Below, in pieces: positions 1 through 11,463 of a stretch of DNA of 64,000 nt. The notes under the pieces are model-generated. The model was not told where the DNA came from, made no database searches, and saw only the letters and a list, made by a program, of their open reading frames with translations. A program made the translations under genes and the position numbers. The first letter of the stretch is position 1, and each line of letters begins with the position of its first letter. This DNA is from Lateolabrax maculatus (Eukaryota > Chordata > Actinopteri > Acropomatiformes > Lateolabracidae): positions 15,497,001 to 15,561,000 of the forward strand of contig CM062204.1 of assembly GCA_031216445.1 (NCBI GenBank), given 5' to 3'.

Positions 1-189
1 TAAGGGCCCAGACTGAAGGCATAAGCTACCGTTGGTAAACCCAGGGGTGAAGTGTACATTTGCTAAAGTACCGTATTTCAAGATCAAGTTCAAAATCAGT
101 TTCTTTATTGTCATATGCAAAACAATTATAGTGAAGCAGTCACTGGCAATGAAATTGCTAGTTCCTAGGTGAACATAAGAATTACTCAA

Positions 190-1085
190 ATACAGTTGTG
201 AAGTTTCAGTACTTTACTTGAGAAGTCCCATTTCATGACACTTTATACTTCTACTCAACTATATTTCAGAGGGAAATATTGTAGGCTACTTTTTACTCCA
301 TTACATGTATCTGACAGTTACTTTACAAATTAAGATTTTTACATTCAAAATATATGAAGAGCTTTCAAAATAATATGCATTATGACAAATTAAACTGCCA
401 TGCAGTATATATAAAAAGAATATGTAAAATTGAGTAACCAATGAGTTTGTCAATTATAGAAAAAAAAAATGTTGGTCAATTATCATTTCTTTATAATTGT
501 CTAACTAATTGATTACTCAGTTAGTCAATTAGTCGCAGCACGGTCTTGTGTTGATTAGCACTGTCGCCTCACAGCAAGAAGGTTCCTGGTCCAAACCCAC
601 CGGCCGGCTGGGAACTTTCTGTGTGTTCATGTTCTCCCCGTGCTTATGTGGGTTCTCTCTGGGTACTCTGGCTTCCTCCCACAGTCCAAAGACATGCTGG
701 TTAAGTGAACTGGTGACTCTAAATTGCTTGAGGTGTGAATGTCAATTGTATGTCTCTATGTGTCAGTCCTGTGATTGACTGGCGCCCAGTCCAGGGTATA
801 CCCCGCCTCTCGCCCAGTGTCAGCTGGGATTGGCCAGACCCTCTGTGACCCTCTAAAGATGAGCGGTATAGATAATGGATGGATGGATGAATGTTAGTCA
901 ATTATAAAAAATACAAATAAATCAATGACTGAACGAACGAAATTGCAAAAATGCAAAACATTTTGTATTTCCAGTTTCTCAAATGTGAGTCAATGCAGGG
1001 CTTTTACTTGATATGAAGTATTTTTACAGCGTGGTATTAGTACTTTTCTTTAAGTAAAGGATCTGAATACTTCCTCTACTACTGG
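190..1085. repeat. older inverted-repeat-type element split by a SINE
   Basis: Two separated parts (about 190-420 and 950-1085) show the motifs of a common fish repeat: 'acttttac', 'aagtaaaggatctgaatact' and 'tatttttacagcgtggtatt'. The 532-892 SINE and its duplicated target lie between them. I read this as one older element interrupted by a younger insertion. Family name and exact ends are not determined. Confidence 0.45.
532..892 (+). mobile_element. tRNA-derived SINE with perfect 12-bp target-site duplication
   Basis: The body begins with a tRNA-like head: an A-box-like TTAGCACTGTCG near 556 and a B-box-like GGTCCAAACC near 589. It continues through a long conserved teleost SINE body (cttcctcccacagtccaaag, ccagggtataccccgcctct) and ends in a GGAT-type tail at 878-890. 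The 12-mer GTTAGTCAATTA is present directly before (520-531) and after (893-904) the element, as expected for retrotransposition. No protein is encoded; the short ORFs inside are incidental. Confidence 0.85.
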
Positions 1086-1218
1086 ATAAGCCAAGGATAC
1101 CACAGACAAGCTCCTAAAGGAATAATCAAAAATATTGTACGAAGTGAATTACTGAATTGATACCACATTATAATGATTCTATATTTAAGAAGGCTAAAGG
1201 TGAGAAATTTGTAGTTGT

Positions 1219-1224
1219 TTTATT
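1219..1224 (-). other. candidate polyadenylation signal of exoc1l
   Basis: AATAAA on the minus strand, about 315 nt after the exoc1l stop. It is the nearest canonical hexamer noticed downstream. There is no transcript support, so this is a candidate only. Confidence 0.3.
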
Positions 1225-1538
1225 TGTTCTCCATTTGAATTCACATTTTTATAATAGCACAAAGAATAGAATACTCTCAGGGATAAGTAATTTAAAGATC
1301 ACAAAAGTAGATTATACAGTTAACAAATCTTGCATATGTCATAAAGATACATTCAGCAGAATATTAATGCAAAAGATATTTCATGGTGAATAACTCTTCA
1401 TCAAAGCCCTTATTAATCTAACAGAAGCCACAAGCCTACATTCAATCCACATCTCCGACTCAAGTTATATAGTAAACCCATTTTTAACATAAACACACAC
1501 ACCTTAACTGACACACACACAATCATTGTGTCATTCCA

Positions 1539-3022
1539 TTATCCATCCAGGGGCACGGGACACATGGACAGACATACCAAGTTGAATGCATAGAAGCATA
1601 TCTGTGATAGAACAACACAGTCTCCTCTATTAGAGTAAAAGGAGGTGGGCTTGATGTAGGCCCAGTCAAAGTTCTGCAGGTTCAGTGACCTCTGACAGTG
1701 CTGATCGCTGAGAGCAACCAAGGCACGCACAATAGAGTATTTGGCTGAGCAGCTGATGGCCGTCACTGTACGGACCTTGTCAAAGTGCAGCAGGAAACAG
1801 GGGTCATCCTGGAGCCAGAGGACACATAGAAGGACAATGATATAACATTACTTATAAAAAATTTGAGAAATATTTTGTTTAACCCTTTTTAAAATTCAGA
1901 GCTGATGCAGTGATTCAACACAACTGTTGATTAAAATTAATTCTAAATCTGACAAGAAACTATCGAAGAGATGCCAGATATATGATATCTGGGTGATGGA
2001 AGAATAAATGTTAAAAAAATGTTGGTGATAAAAACAAGATTTAATACACTAGATCTTGTAAGTATCTATAACTTTTTCAAATTCTCCCGAACTGAGAAAA
2101 CTTTACTGTTTGACAGATGAAATTATGTGTTTCTACACTATTAAAACAGATAATTGAGGTGGTTGTACACAGTAGGTATTATATATTTTTTTGCCCTCTC
2201 TCTTTTTTTTTTACTTATGCATTTTATTTATTTTGTTTTTATTTAGGATCCAAGTAAGAGACAGTTGATATTCCTTTTTGGTCCACATGCATAGCATGTA
2301 GCTCTGAAAATGTGAAATTATAATTTGGGATAAATTACATTGTTTCAAAGCTTTCATAATGATAAACAGTAAAATTGTGATTAAGAGCCAATTTGAGTCT
2401 TTAGAAAACATCATATATTAATTATTCTTTAATTATAATCTTTGTGCCAGTCATCCAAAACATGGGATTTAATAGGAAGGAAAAAGCAATTAAATTTGGT
2501 TAATTACCACATCAGGGTCCCGTCCGTCAACAAGAGTCAGGTCTTGCAGGGACCAGATCTCCGTCCTTCTGTAGCACTCCTGTATGCTGGAGCGTTGGGT
2601 GTGGGACCTATTGGATCCAGACTTTAGAGGCGTCTGAGATACCTGACACTGCACTATGCTTAACTGCACCAATTTGTTTTTTGCAACTGCAGAAAAACGG
2701 AAATAACAAAGTGTTAACCAAAGTATGAAAGTGCACTGCAGCACCACGTACATACAACAGTTCAAGGACATGTTCATATCCTATAACCAAATAATGTTCT
2801 GTACTACGTGTAAAAAGATTTGAAATTATTTTGAACTGAGCATATTTAACCCATAAAAAATGTTTTGAAATGACAACCTAATGAAGAAGAAAGCCGTTTA
2901 CCTGAGACACAGAGAAAATGTCTTCCTTGTGGTGGCTCTTCAATCTCAATAAACTCCACCAGTCTCTGTTTTGCAGGTCGGAATAAAACTCTCTGCATCT
3001 CCTCCCTCAGAAGAGACGACAT
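1539..3022 (-). CDS. exoc1l: exocyst complex component 1-like protein (complete, 3 exons)
   Basis: Coding exons in transcript order are 3022-2902, 2686-2508 and 1808-1539; the joined frame closes exactly (570 nt, 189 aa plus TAA). The N-terminus reads MSSLLREEMQRVLFRPA and exon 1 ends in HFLCVS. Exon 2 carries EIWSLQDLTLVDGRDPDV, and exon 3 runs from DDPCFLLHFDKV to FYAFNLVCLSMCPVP near the stop. These blocks match vertebrate EXOC1L and, more distantly, the N-terminal phosphoinositide-binding PH-like domain of exocyst Sec3/EXOC1; that domain is essentially the whole protein. No membrane segment or signal peptide is seen. By family it may bind membrane phosphoinositide, but its cellular role is not established and I infer nothing further. 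EXOC1L lies near CLOCK in tetrapods too, which supports the call. Full-length EXOC1 is not in the window. The start is the first ATG of the conserved N-terminus; untranslated 5' exons could exist upstream. Confidence 0.9.
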
Positions 3023-3099
3023 CACTGGAGAGAGGAAGGGAAGGATCCGCAGCTGACAGTGGGAAAAAGCTGCTAAGAAAAAAAAAAAGAAACAGTAAG

Positions 3100-6000
3100 G
3101 CAGAAAGACAACGAGAGAGATGACAAAAATTCAAGAGAGACAAAGGGAGAGAGAGAGGTGAGAAATAAATGCACAGTGAACCCTGACAGCGGTGGGGAGG
3201 GAGGTGGTGATGTTTGCTCTAGTCAGACCACGTTAAAGTATGTGGTTGTGTGTGAAATGAGCTCTTACTCTACCACACGCACACACACACACACTCCACT
3301 CAGGAGGGATTAAGTAGAAAGGGAACAATTAAAGGCCCATCTCTTCATCATTTTACCTTTTTATTACTTCAATTAAGATCCATTATGATGCTGATCCTGA
3401 TACTGACTCAGGTTTCCAGCAAATATTAATTTCACTCTTGGATTTGTATGTACTTTGGTGGAGTGTGTATGACCAAAAGCCCAGCTACATACAGTACTTT
3501 ACCTTTGTTGTACTGTATGTGGTTATGTGTTCCCTCACAACATACATAGACAGTCTCTTTCTTTCTTTCTTCCTTTCTCTCTGTGGTCTTTCTGTCTCCA
3601 CTCACTCACTCATATATAGATGTTGATATATAATGTGGCACAGTGCCCTATGTTTGTCTGTGATTAAACGGTTGTTGTATGGGAATAGGATGTCCCACAG
3701 CACTCTGCATAGTTTCCATTACCCTGGAATAATTCAATCTGTCAGAACAGGTACAAGCGGGGTGAAGCACTTAAATGGAAGACTTTTACAAGCACATGAA
3801 GGATGCTACACTTTAGTTACTCTTTAGTGATTGTGGCTCCACAAGACAATTTGCTAGACATACTGATAAGCAGGAAGGACATAATATTACACTTTTGAGC
3901 AAGTTCCAGTTCAGTGAGAGGCGGATCAAAACAGCATGGGAAGACTTTTCCATAAGCAAACCGCCCCAGAATGAACCAGACCAAAGCGTTGATTTGATTT
4001 GTTAGCAGGAAAGAGTGTGGCTCCATTGGATTTGTCACATTTGTGAAAACAAAGATGGGTCGTTCCACAGCTAAGTGCTTTATTGTTGTTGTTGATGGTT
4101 ATTGTGGGTGTTCACTTGAAAGGCTTTTTACCTCTGAGATGGAAAAATTAGTGGATGGCAGGAAGTAGGGAGGAAAGGAAATATACAAGTGTTGAATCTC
4201 ATGAATAACACATGAGGTTGTACTTACTTAGCATAAACTTTAACTCAGTATATCAGTTGTGTGCATTGAAAGGAGTCTTATTTGTACAAAAATTAAAAAA
4301 AACAAAAAAAAAACAAGATTGGCACAAGAGAGTCGTTTTTGTAACATATGGTGGAATTCGCAAAAAAGCTGCAATGATTTCCTGTTTGTATTCAATGGAA
4401 ATGCTATGGGAACTATGTATCTATATCTATATTTGAAAGAAAAATAAAATGCTTTATGTGAGCATTTCTCTTATCCCTGACTTTGCAGTTTGTGGAACCA
4501 TGCAGGTGAGCAGCCCTGAAAACCAGCAGGATATACATGTATAACACCTATAATACTGTTATCAGACAGTATGGGACGGGTTTGGAAAGAGAGAGACGCA
4601 TGATTAAAGAGGATTAATAGGAGGTGTATAGAGTTTAGGAGTAAATTCAGAGGACCTGGCAGCAAGGATGTGGAGAAGATCTGTGTAACACTGGAAGGAC
4701 AGATGAAGTTGGGGAAGAAAGAAAGGAAGAAGTAAAGAAGAGTGGGAACAATGGCTAAAGAGCAGATGAATAAGAGAGAAAATACAACGAACAAACCAGG
4801 TTGTAGAGATGAATTAAGTAACTCATGAAGTAATGAATAACACAGATAGTGCAGGAAGGGCTGCTGAGCAAAGGAATGGTGAGAAATAAGAGAGAATAAT
4901 ACACAGGAAAAGGGAGAGAATCCGTAAGAAGCAGATACAGACTAATCCAAACAAAGCAGATGAGAACTGAAAATGATGACAGGGAAAAGCGTCAGGGGCA
5001 AATTGAGTTCACAGCGAGGAAGGAAAAAGAGACAGAGAGAAATTCTGAGGGTGCAGAGGTATAATGAGTCCACACAGGAGGAAAGAATTAATGAGGTTGG
5101 CACTGTTGTACACTGAGCAAACTAGAATAGAGCTAATGAAAACACTTTCGTATAATGCACAAGCCTTAGGCCGGAATCACAAGAGTACTGTCTTATGCTG
5201 TCTTATGTTTAATGAAGTATGCTGTCTTCATTAAACATATAGATTCTGAATTTTACAATTTGCAGCTTTTGTGGTAGTATTGTACTATTTTGAGTTTTAT
5301 GTTAAACATATTTGAACAGATTTAAAAAAGATTTAAGTTTGCATCATTTAATTGCTACAGACATTTTAACTCTTGGACTGTTCTGCTTCCTGGTAATTTA
5401 GCCTTTTGTCAGTTCATGTTTTGTGTTTGAAAAGCTGTATTATTATTTATTTATTTTTTGCCTTTTGTCATAAGTTACACAAGTTACATGCATTGTCAGT
5501 AATTAATGTATTACATAATATGGAGTCACTTGCTTGCATTATGATACCATTGTTATTATTGGAAATGTATTTTTGATGGTATCATATCATGACTTACGTT
5601 ACGATTCTACGGCTTTAGCTTTGGTCAGGCAGGACTGGCTATGATGACAGAGGACAGAGGTGAAGACAGTCATGTTTCATGCAGTCAGCTCAGGTAGTTT
5701 ATCAGGGACGTGACCTGTGGCCTAGTATCTCAGGTATTTCAGGTTATCAATGTCTAATGGTTAATACAAGCAAAATCCATGATCAAATTCCAGCAGCTGT
5801 TTTTCAGGACATGACACAAAATGGGTTGATTAGCTGTCACACAGGCAACCATTCTTATAAAAAAATAATAAACGTTTATCATATCTAGTATCAAGAAACT
5901 AGAAACATTTAGCCTTGTCTTGGAGCAGAGATGGTTGTGAAAACCCCCTCTCTCTTCAACCTAAAAATAAAAATAATAAATAATTTCTAGCTTTAATACT

Positions 6001-7250
6001 GTGCCACACTATGTAACATGAGATCCCTTTTCCCGTTATATTCCCAAACTCCTGAGAATACTGCATGTATTTAGTATTATCCACACAGGGGAACTCTTGC
6101 TTTAACTTACACACACATTTTGCTGGACTGGATAAATGACCATTTGTAATGGTATTCCTTTGTTGGAGCTGATACTGGCCTCATAGCATTTCAAGTGCAG
6201 CACTGGTATAAGAGGATGACACCTGCAGCCCAAACCCCTCTCCTGTTTTTACCAACAACAATGCTGTTGTTTTGGTTTTAGTTTTAAATTCAGGATTTAA
6301 GAATGCACAGCACGTCAGAAGCATCTTTTTAATCTTGCAGGATTTTAATATAGGTATGAATTGCTTGTAAATGAAGGTTGAACTGTGGGATTTCTATAAA
6401 CAGTAATGTAATCCTAACTAGAGAACTTTAGTTTTGCAGCAGTGAGGCAGTAGCTTGTTTATTTTGTCATTATATATATATATATGAGTTATTTGTCTTG
6501 ATAGCGTCCATAAAGACAGTGAGCAATACAGTATAAATAGCACTGCAACCATTATACATGTTTACTGCATAACCAGACTCCTCTGTCATCTGTTTTCTTT
6601 AATGTTTAACCCTGTTTGTGAATGGTGTATTTCCCTGGAGAGGTTGTAAACTTTGTTTAGAGCAATAATACGCGTTTGTATATTATTTTATGTTGCGTCA
6701 ATAAAAGTATATCAATAAAAAAACGACACGGCCGTTTGGAGAAAATGCGAAATGAACATCCGATCACACATAAAAAAAAATAAATAAAGGGCAGCAGATT
6801 ATGAATTTAGGGGAACCTCGACACAGTATAGGTTCAACGTCACGGTCTGTAGAGCTTGTGATTGGATGTCGATAAAAGGGGAAACCCCTTGCCATGAGGC
6901 AGGGCCATCCCTACCCTGCTCTGCACCTCCTGGCGCCCGTCCAGTGTCCCACTGCAACATCAACCCTGTTTTAATACAAACTATACGGGGGTGTTAATAT
7001 TGCATAATAATAAAATTGTGAAAATACTTAAATAGGGTGGCATTTAATATTTAAAGTCGGAGTATTACACCAAGACTTAAAAAAAAAAAAAAAAACGAAT
7101 TAACTTCATATCTGCAATCGCTTTAAATGCATTCCTTTGCAGTCGCTGCCTCGTCCTTGTCTATCACGCCAAAAACTCCGCGGCACTGACAGAGAAGTGG
7201 CCTGCCTGGAGAAGGCCACCAGAAAAAAAAAAAAAAAAAAGAGAGAAAAA
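3100..7250. other. intergenic region between exoc1l and clock
   Basis: No coding exon is recognisable on either strand. The region holds short CA runs (3275-3293), a purine-rich stretch on the plus strand (about 4560-5110, gaaagaaaggaagaagtaaa-like), AT-rich unique sequence and a TA run near 6473-6484. The ORFs here are short, low-complexity or unsupported by codon structure. It lies between two divergently transcribed genes, so distal promoter elements of either could be present, but none is evident. Confidence 0.6.
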
Positions 7251-7260
7251 AAAAAAAAAA
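7080..7260. repeat. poly(A) runs upstream of the clock promoter
   Basis: Long A tracts at about 7080-7095 and two more at about 7224-7260, separated only by a short GAGAG. They flank the GC-rich clock start region. Confidence 0.8.
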
Positions 7261-7299
7261 CACACGCGGAGGCATTTCCCCTCTGAAGATCACTCAGCG

Positions 7300-8700
7300 A
7301 TCCCCTCCGTTTCAGCCGCTACTGTACTTGCAAAATAGTGCGCCCTACTGTCTCCATTGCGCATGACTGTACGTCGTAATATGAAGTAGGCCTCCTGTTT
7401 TTCTCCCCAACCCGGAGTGCTCCCGGCCCCCACCGCCTCGATGCAACGCTCAAGCAAGCAAAACACGGCGGCCGCCGCCGTCGATTATTCGGGAAGGTAA
7501 GGGTTTGTTTTTTTTTTTTTTTTTTTTTTTTTTTCCTTCTTTGGGGGGCTGCACGTCCAAGATCCCGGCGGTGGTCGCCGCCGATTGTCAAACAGCTCGG
7601 CCCGTAGTAGCGATCGGTAAGCGGTGTTTTCTTTTTTTTTTTTTTTTTTTTCTTCTTTTCCTTTTTTCTTTTTTGAGCGTGCGGAAGCGGTCGGACTGCA
7701 GAGAGAGAGGGAGAGAGAGAGAGAGAGAGAGAGGCTTCGGGACTGTTTCCGCACGCTTGAGGGAGAGCAAGGCCCAGTGACCCACATTCACAGCAGCCAG
7801 TGTCTATGTGCGCGGGTGGGCGAGCGTGTGCGCGCGCATCCCCCTGTCACCGTACGTGTGTGCGCGTACGTACTTACGTGTGTGTGTGTGTGTAAGCGTG
7901 TGTGTGTAAGCGTGCGTGTGTGTGTGTACATACATCTGCCGCGGAACTGTTTCCACCGTCGCTGCCTCCGGTCGCTTCCCCGCGACCCACGTCCCTGTTT
8001 TTGCCCGTGCGCGCGAGGATCTCGCCCCGCGCGGACGCCCGGGCTCCCGTCGCCCTCTCGCGCTGTTCCGGGACCGGCGGCGGTGTTTTCTGCACTCGTC
8101 GCTTCGTCCTCGGTGTCAGTCGCCGCGTTGCGTGACAGCTCGAGGGGCTCGGCGCCAGCGATCCGCCGAGGGACACGAACGGGTCTTCCTCCTGTTCTTC
8201 TTTTTTTTTTTTTTTTTTTTTTTTTTATTCTTTTTTTTATCATTCTTATTTTTCATTTATTCCACCGAACGCGGAGCCGTGGCCGCGTCCGTCCGGGTGT
8301 GCGAGCGCGGCGGGAGGAACCGGGGACAGTAAGAGCTTTAAATCTCTCGGTTAAACGGCCGCTTTTCCTATCGGCGGCGAGCTTAGTTAGCTAGGTAGCT
8401 ACGGTGTAACGCTGCGGGTTGTGTAACGAGCACCTGTGGCTCTGAAATGTGTGTTAAACGCGTTGCTGCGCCTCGTCTGACGGCCGGCGGGTGTCTCGGC
8501 GGTGCACGGCCCCCGGCCCCCCGCCGGGGCCACGCTGCCGGTATCGGTGTTTATTGGTCGGTGCGGGTGTCCAGTGGCCCGGTGGAGGAGCCCAGTGTAA
8601 CGAGGGCTTTCGCTCGCTGGCCGCTCGGGATAAGTTTACACGACTGTGGGTCAGAGCCAGTGCATCCCAAAAGTTGAGCTCATCGGGTGGTTTAACAAAA
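7300..8700 (+). promoter_or_regulatory. GC-rich promoter and alternative first-exon region of clock
   Basis: Sequence composition changes sharply from AT-rich flanks to GC/CpG-rich here (cggcggccgccgccgtcg around 7468; many CGs from 7960 to 8600). It contains at least three strong 5' splice sites on the plus strand: AAG|GTAAGG after 7496, TCG|GTAAGC after 7616 and ACA|GTAAGA after 8328. This fits a CpG-island promoter with alternative non-coding first exons feeding the clock coding exon at 11329. Homopolymer T runs (about 7508-7534, 7630-7650, 8199-8226) and a GA repeat punctuate it. No TATA box is evident. First-exon boundaries are inference. Confidence 0.6.
7699..7733. repeat. (GA)n simple repeat
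   Basis: Near-perfect GA dinucleotide run inside the clock promoter region. Confidence 0.9.
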
Positions 8701-9145
8701 CGTCTCGCTGTTGTCTCCGGGTGAAAAGAGTGCAGGGGAGTAATCCAGCTGGGTGGTGGTGGTGTTGTCCGGAGGTTTTACTGTACCCGCTCTGACCTTC
8801 CTGCGTGCTGTCATAGTACACAGTAAAAAAAAAAAAAAAATCTCTCTTAGATGTGGTTCACAGTGTGATCCAAGTGGTGGTTTGTTGTCTGATTGGTGTT
8901 GGGTCTGCTGGACAAGTTTGGGACCTTATTCACCTGGATAGATCACAAAACAAACGAGTAATAGTCGAGTAATTGACATGGTTTTTCAAGAAAAAATGCC
9001 AATTGCCCCTGGTTATAGCGTCTCTATTATGAGGATTTGGTGCTTTCTGTATCTCATGTGATAGTAATATGAGTATTTAAGTTTAAGACTGTTGGTAAGC
9101 CCAAATGATTAACTGAGAAGATAATTCATTAGATGAGGAAAATAA

Positions 9146-9522
9146 TGGAGCTGAAATGATTAGTCAGTTTATCTATTAGTCAATTTACAGAAAAAGAATC
9201 AGCAAATATTTTGATAATTGATCAATTGCTCAAGTCATTTTCTTCCAGCAAAAATGCCATACATGAATTGCTTCTGGCTTCTCAATTGGGAAGCTATTCT
9301 GGTTTTCTGTGTTTTGTGTCACTGTAAACTGCTGCGTTCTGTAATCTTTGGGTTTTGGGCTGTCGGTCAGACTGCATCTTGAGCTTCAGGAAATTGCGAC
9401 AGCCATTTTACACTTCTATTATACTATTTTGTGACATTTAATAGACTAAACGATTGATGGGTTAATTGAAAAACTAATTGGCTTATTAACTGAGAATGAA
9501 AATCATCATTAGTTGCAGCCCA
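9146..9522. repeat. MITE-like repeat, copy 1
   Basis: Begins gagctgaaatgattagtcag and ends atcattagttgcagccc, whose reverse complement resembles the start, so the ends are inverted repeats. The interior has the 'ttttgataattgatcaatt' and 'aaaaatgcca' motifs shared with four other copies in this window. Lies in a clock 5' intron. Confidence 0.6.
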
Positions 9523-9726
9523 AATCTTGTAGTAGTATGACTATCTTTTAGTTTTGGACTCTTGGTTGGACAAAACAAACAATGTGAAGATAGCACCTTG
9601 GGCTTTGAGAAAGTGATGGGCATTTTTTGACAATTTATTGCCTAAACATATATTATTTAACCCCTTGGGGTTACACACAGGCCCCATGGTATATTTGCGA
9701 ATGAGTCGGGGGGTTTTGTGTTGCAG

Positions 9727-9806
9727 GTGAGGTGTGGCTCACACATGAAGATTTGTCAGTGCCTGAAAGGACAGCTAGTTTTGCCTGCAAAGAGACATTC
9801 CAGAAA
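9727..9806 (+). other. candidate clock 5' UTR exon
   Basis: An 80-nt segment with a good acceptor (ttgtgttgcag before 9727) and a good donor (gtaagt after 9806). It contains an ATG (9749) that stays open to the exon end, so it would contribute an upstream ORF. It shows no resemblance to CLOCK protein. Assigned to the clock leader by position only; RNA evidence would be needed. Confidence 0.4.
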
Positions 9807-10406
9807 GTAAGTTAAAAAAAAATACTTAATCAACACTTTTGTCATAACTGGGTCACTGTGCTCCAAAAGAGTTTCGCAAGTACTAATAATTTAAGCATAG
9901 CATTTTCTTTTTCTCCGGGTTTCCTTGCTGCACTGTTGTACGTTATTCACACTTAAAATCCTTTTTGGCACGATAACTGGAATTCCAGGATAAAATCAGT
10001 TTAATTAGTTATTTATTGGTTCATTTATTAGTAGTCACTGACAGTGTTAAATGAAAGCAACTGTAACTTTCTTGCAGCAGGGTCTAATTTAATATATGCT
10101 AAATGACTGTGCTGTAAAATTGGTTAAAAACTGCAAAATTGTCATTGGTTGATGAATCAGCAACTACAAGTCTACAACTGTGTATGCAAGTGAGCTATTT
10201 TTGATTTAACACAGTATCTGTTTCTACACGTGGAGCAGCAGTAAAATTGGGTCAGGCGGAGAGATTTCTTGTGTTCTTGCATTGGACAGTGAACTTTCTT
10301 CACTAAGCCTGTGGCAGCAAGGATGGTAAATTGCTAAGAGCTGCATCTAAATTGACCTGATGACCTCCCCCATGACCCCAGTTTTCTGCTCTGATTTCTC
10401 CCGCAG

Positions 10407-10545
10407 GCTTGGTTGACCACCATGTCTTTCCCGTGGTCTGGTGCCCTCTAATGACCCCAATGACCTCGACGCAAGCTTTGACCCCAAACCCTTTCTACGA
10501 CCCCTGAAAAGACGTTAATTGTCCCCCTGCATAAGCTGCATTGGG
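10407..10545 (+). other. candidate clock 5' UTR exon with short uORF
   Basis: Preceded by a pyrimidine-rich acceptor (gatttctcccgcag) and followed by a GTAGGA donor. It contains a well-placed ATG at 10422 (ccaccATG) that opens a nine-codon ORF ending in TAA at 10451. Probably untranslated leader sequence of clock; assignment rests on position and splice signals. Confidence 0.4.
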
Positions 10546-11340
10546 GTAGGAAGTGACTACATACACAAACACATCACACACAGAGCTGTGTTGTGATGCA
10601 CCTAAATTAGCTTATGAAAGAGTTTGGTCACACAGACCATTCTTTCTAACTAAGTAAACTTAATTACACTATATTTAGGCATAGTTCCCTAGCACATGTT
10701 GCAACATAAGCTATAATGTTTTACTGACCACAAGTATGTTTTTTTTCCTCAGATCTGTGCTACAATTCAGTTGACACTAAAATATTAGTTGTATGTTTAA
10801 GTATAAAAGGAGCCACCGTAGTGAGCCAGTTATCTGGACCCCTTGGTAAAGCTGATAATTGTAATAAGCGTTGGAGAATAACAGAAACACAGAGTTTAAA
10901 AAACGCATTCAGAACATTAAATGTACCTGTGTATTGACAAACACATGCAAACACATGCACTTGTATCAACAAGTACTTTGCATCAAGTTTACATAGTTTT
11001 ATAAGCTTGGCCTGTTTTTATTTGAGTTTTTAAAGGTTAGTGTGTTTTTGTGTGTGTTCATGCATTAATTTACAAATGTGTGAAAAACGAATTAGGGATG
11101 GGAATCTCATGATTTGTTTGATTTCAACCTTGCTGCTGCGAAGATGCGAGAGCCTTTTCTTAATCCAAAATTGATTCATGAATTAATAAATAAAACAGAA
11201 ACACTATTTTCAGGCTCTTACTGCAGTACGCTGTGTGCCAGAACCTTCCCTCTTGTTTTTGGTCCACTGAATTGCAAATCATAACTGGCACTTACGCTAA
11301 TACGATACTTGTTTTTCGGTCTCTCCAGGTAGTCTTCCAA

Positions 11341-11388
11341 ATGCCTACCTCACGCCTAAAGAGCAAATCACTGCAGCCACAACCCTGA
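11341..11388 (+). promoter_or_regulatory. upstream ORF immediately 5' of the clock start
   Basis: Within the first coding exon, an ATG at 11341 opens a 15-codon ORF (MPTSRLKSKSLQPQP) whose TGA ends 12 nt before the clock ATG at 11401. It is out of frame with nothing downstream and stops cleanly, the arrangement that commonly lowers or tunes initiation at the next start codon. Whether ribosomes use it is unknown. Confidence 0.5.
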
Positions 11389-11400
11389 TCAGCAGCCACC

Positions 11401-11432
11401 ATGACATCAAGCATAGGGTATGCTGCAACACA

Positions 11433-11463
<31 letters not shown>

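Noticed and set aside
556..600. Possible tRNA gene
   Set aside because: The A- and B-box-like motifs belong to a SINE head; the clover-leaf cannot be completed and a target duplication surrounds the element.
4471..4794. 107-codon minus-strand ORF upstream of clock
   Set aside because: Pyrimidine-rich antisense of a purine-rich tract; Leu/Phe/Ser composition with no domain.
7624..8394. 256-codon plus-strand ORF and several overlapping ORFs on both strands in the clock promoter region
   Set aside because: They translate poly(T), (GA)n, (GT)n and GC-rich DNA into poly-Phe, Arg-Glu and Cys-Val runs; no domain, and the region behaves as a promoter/5' leader.
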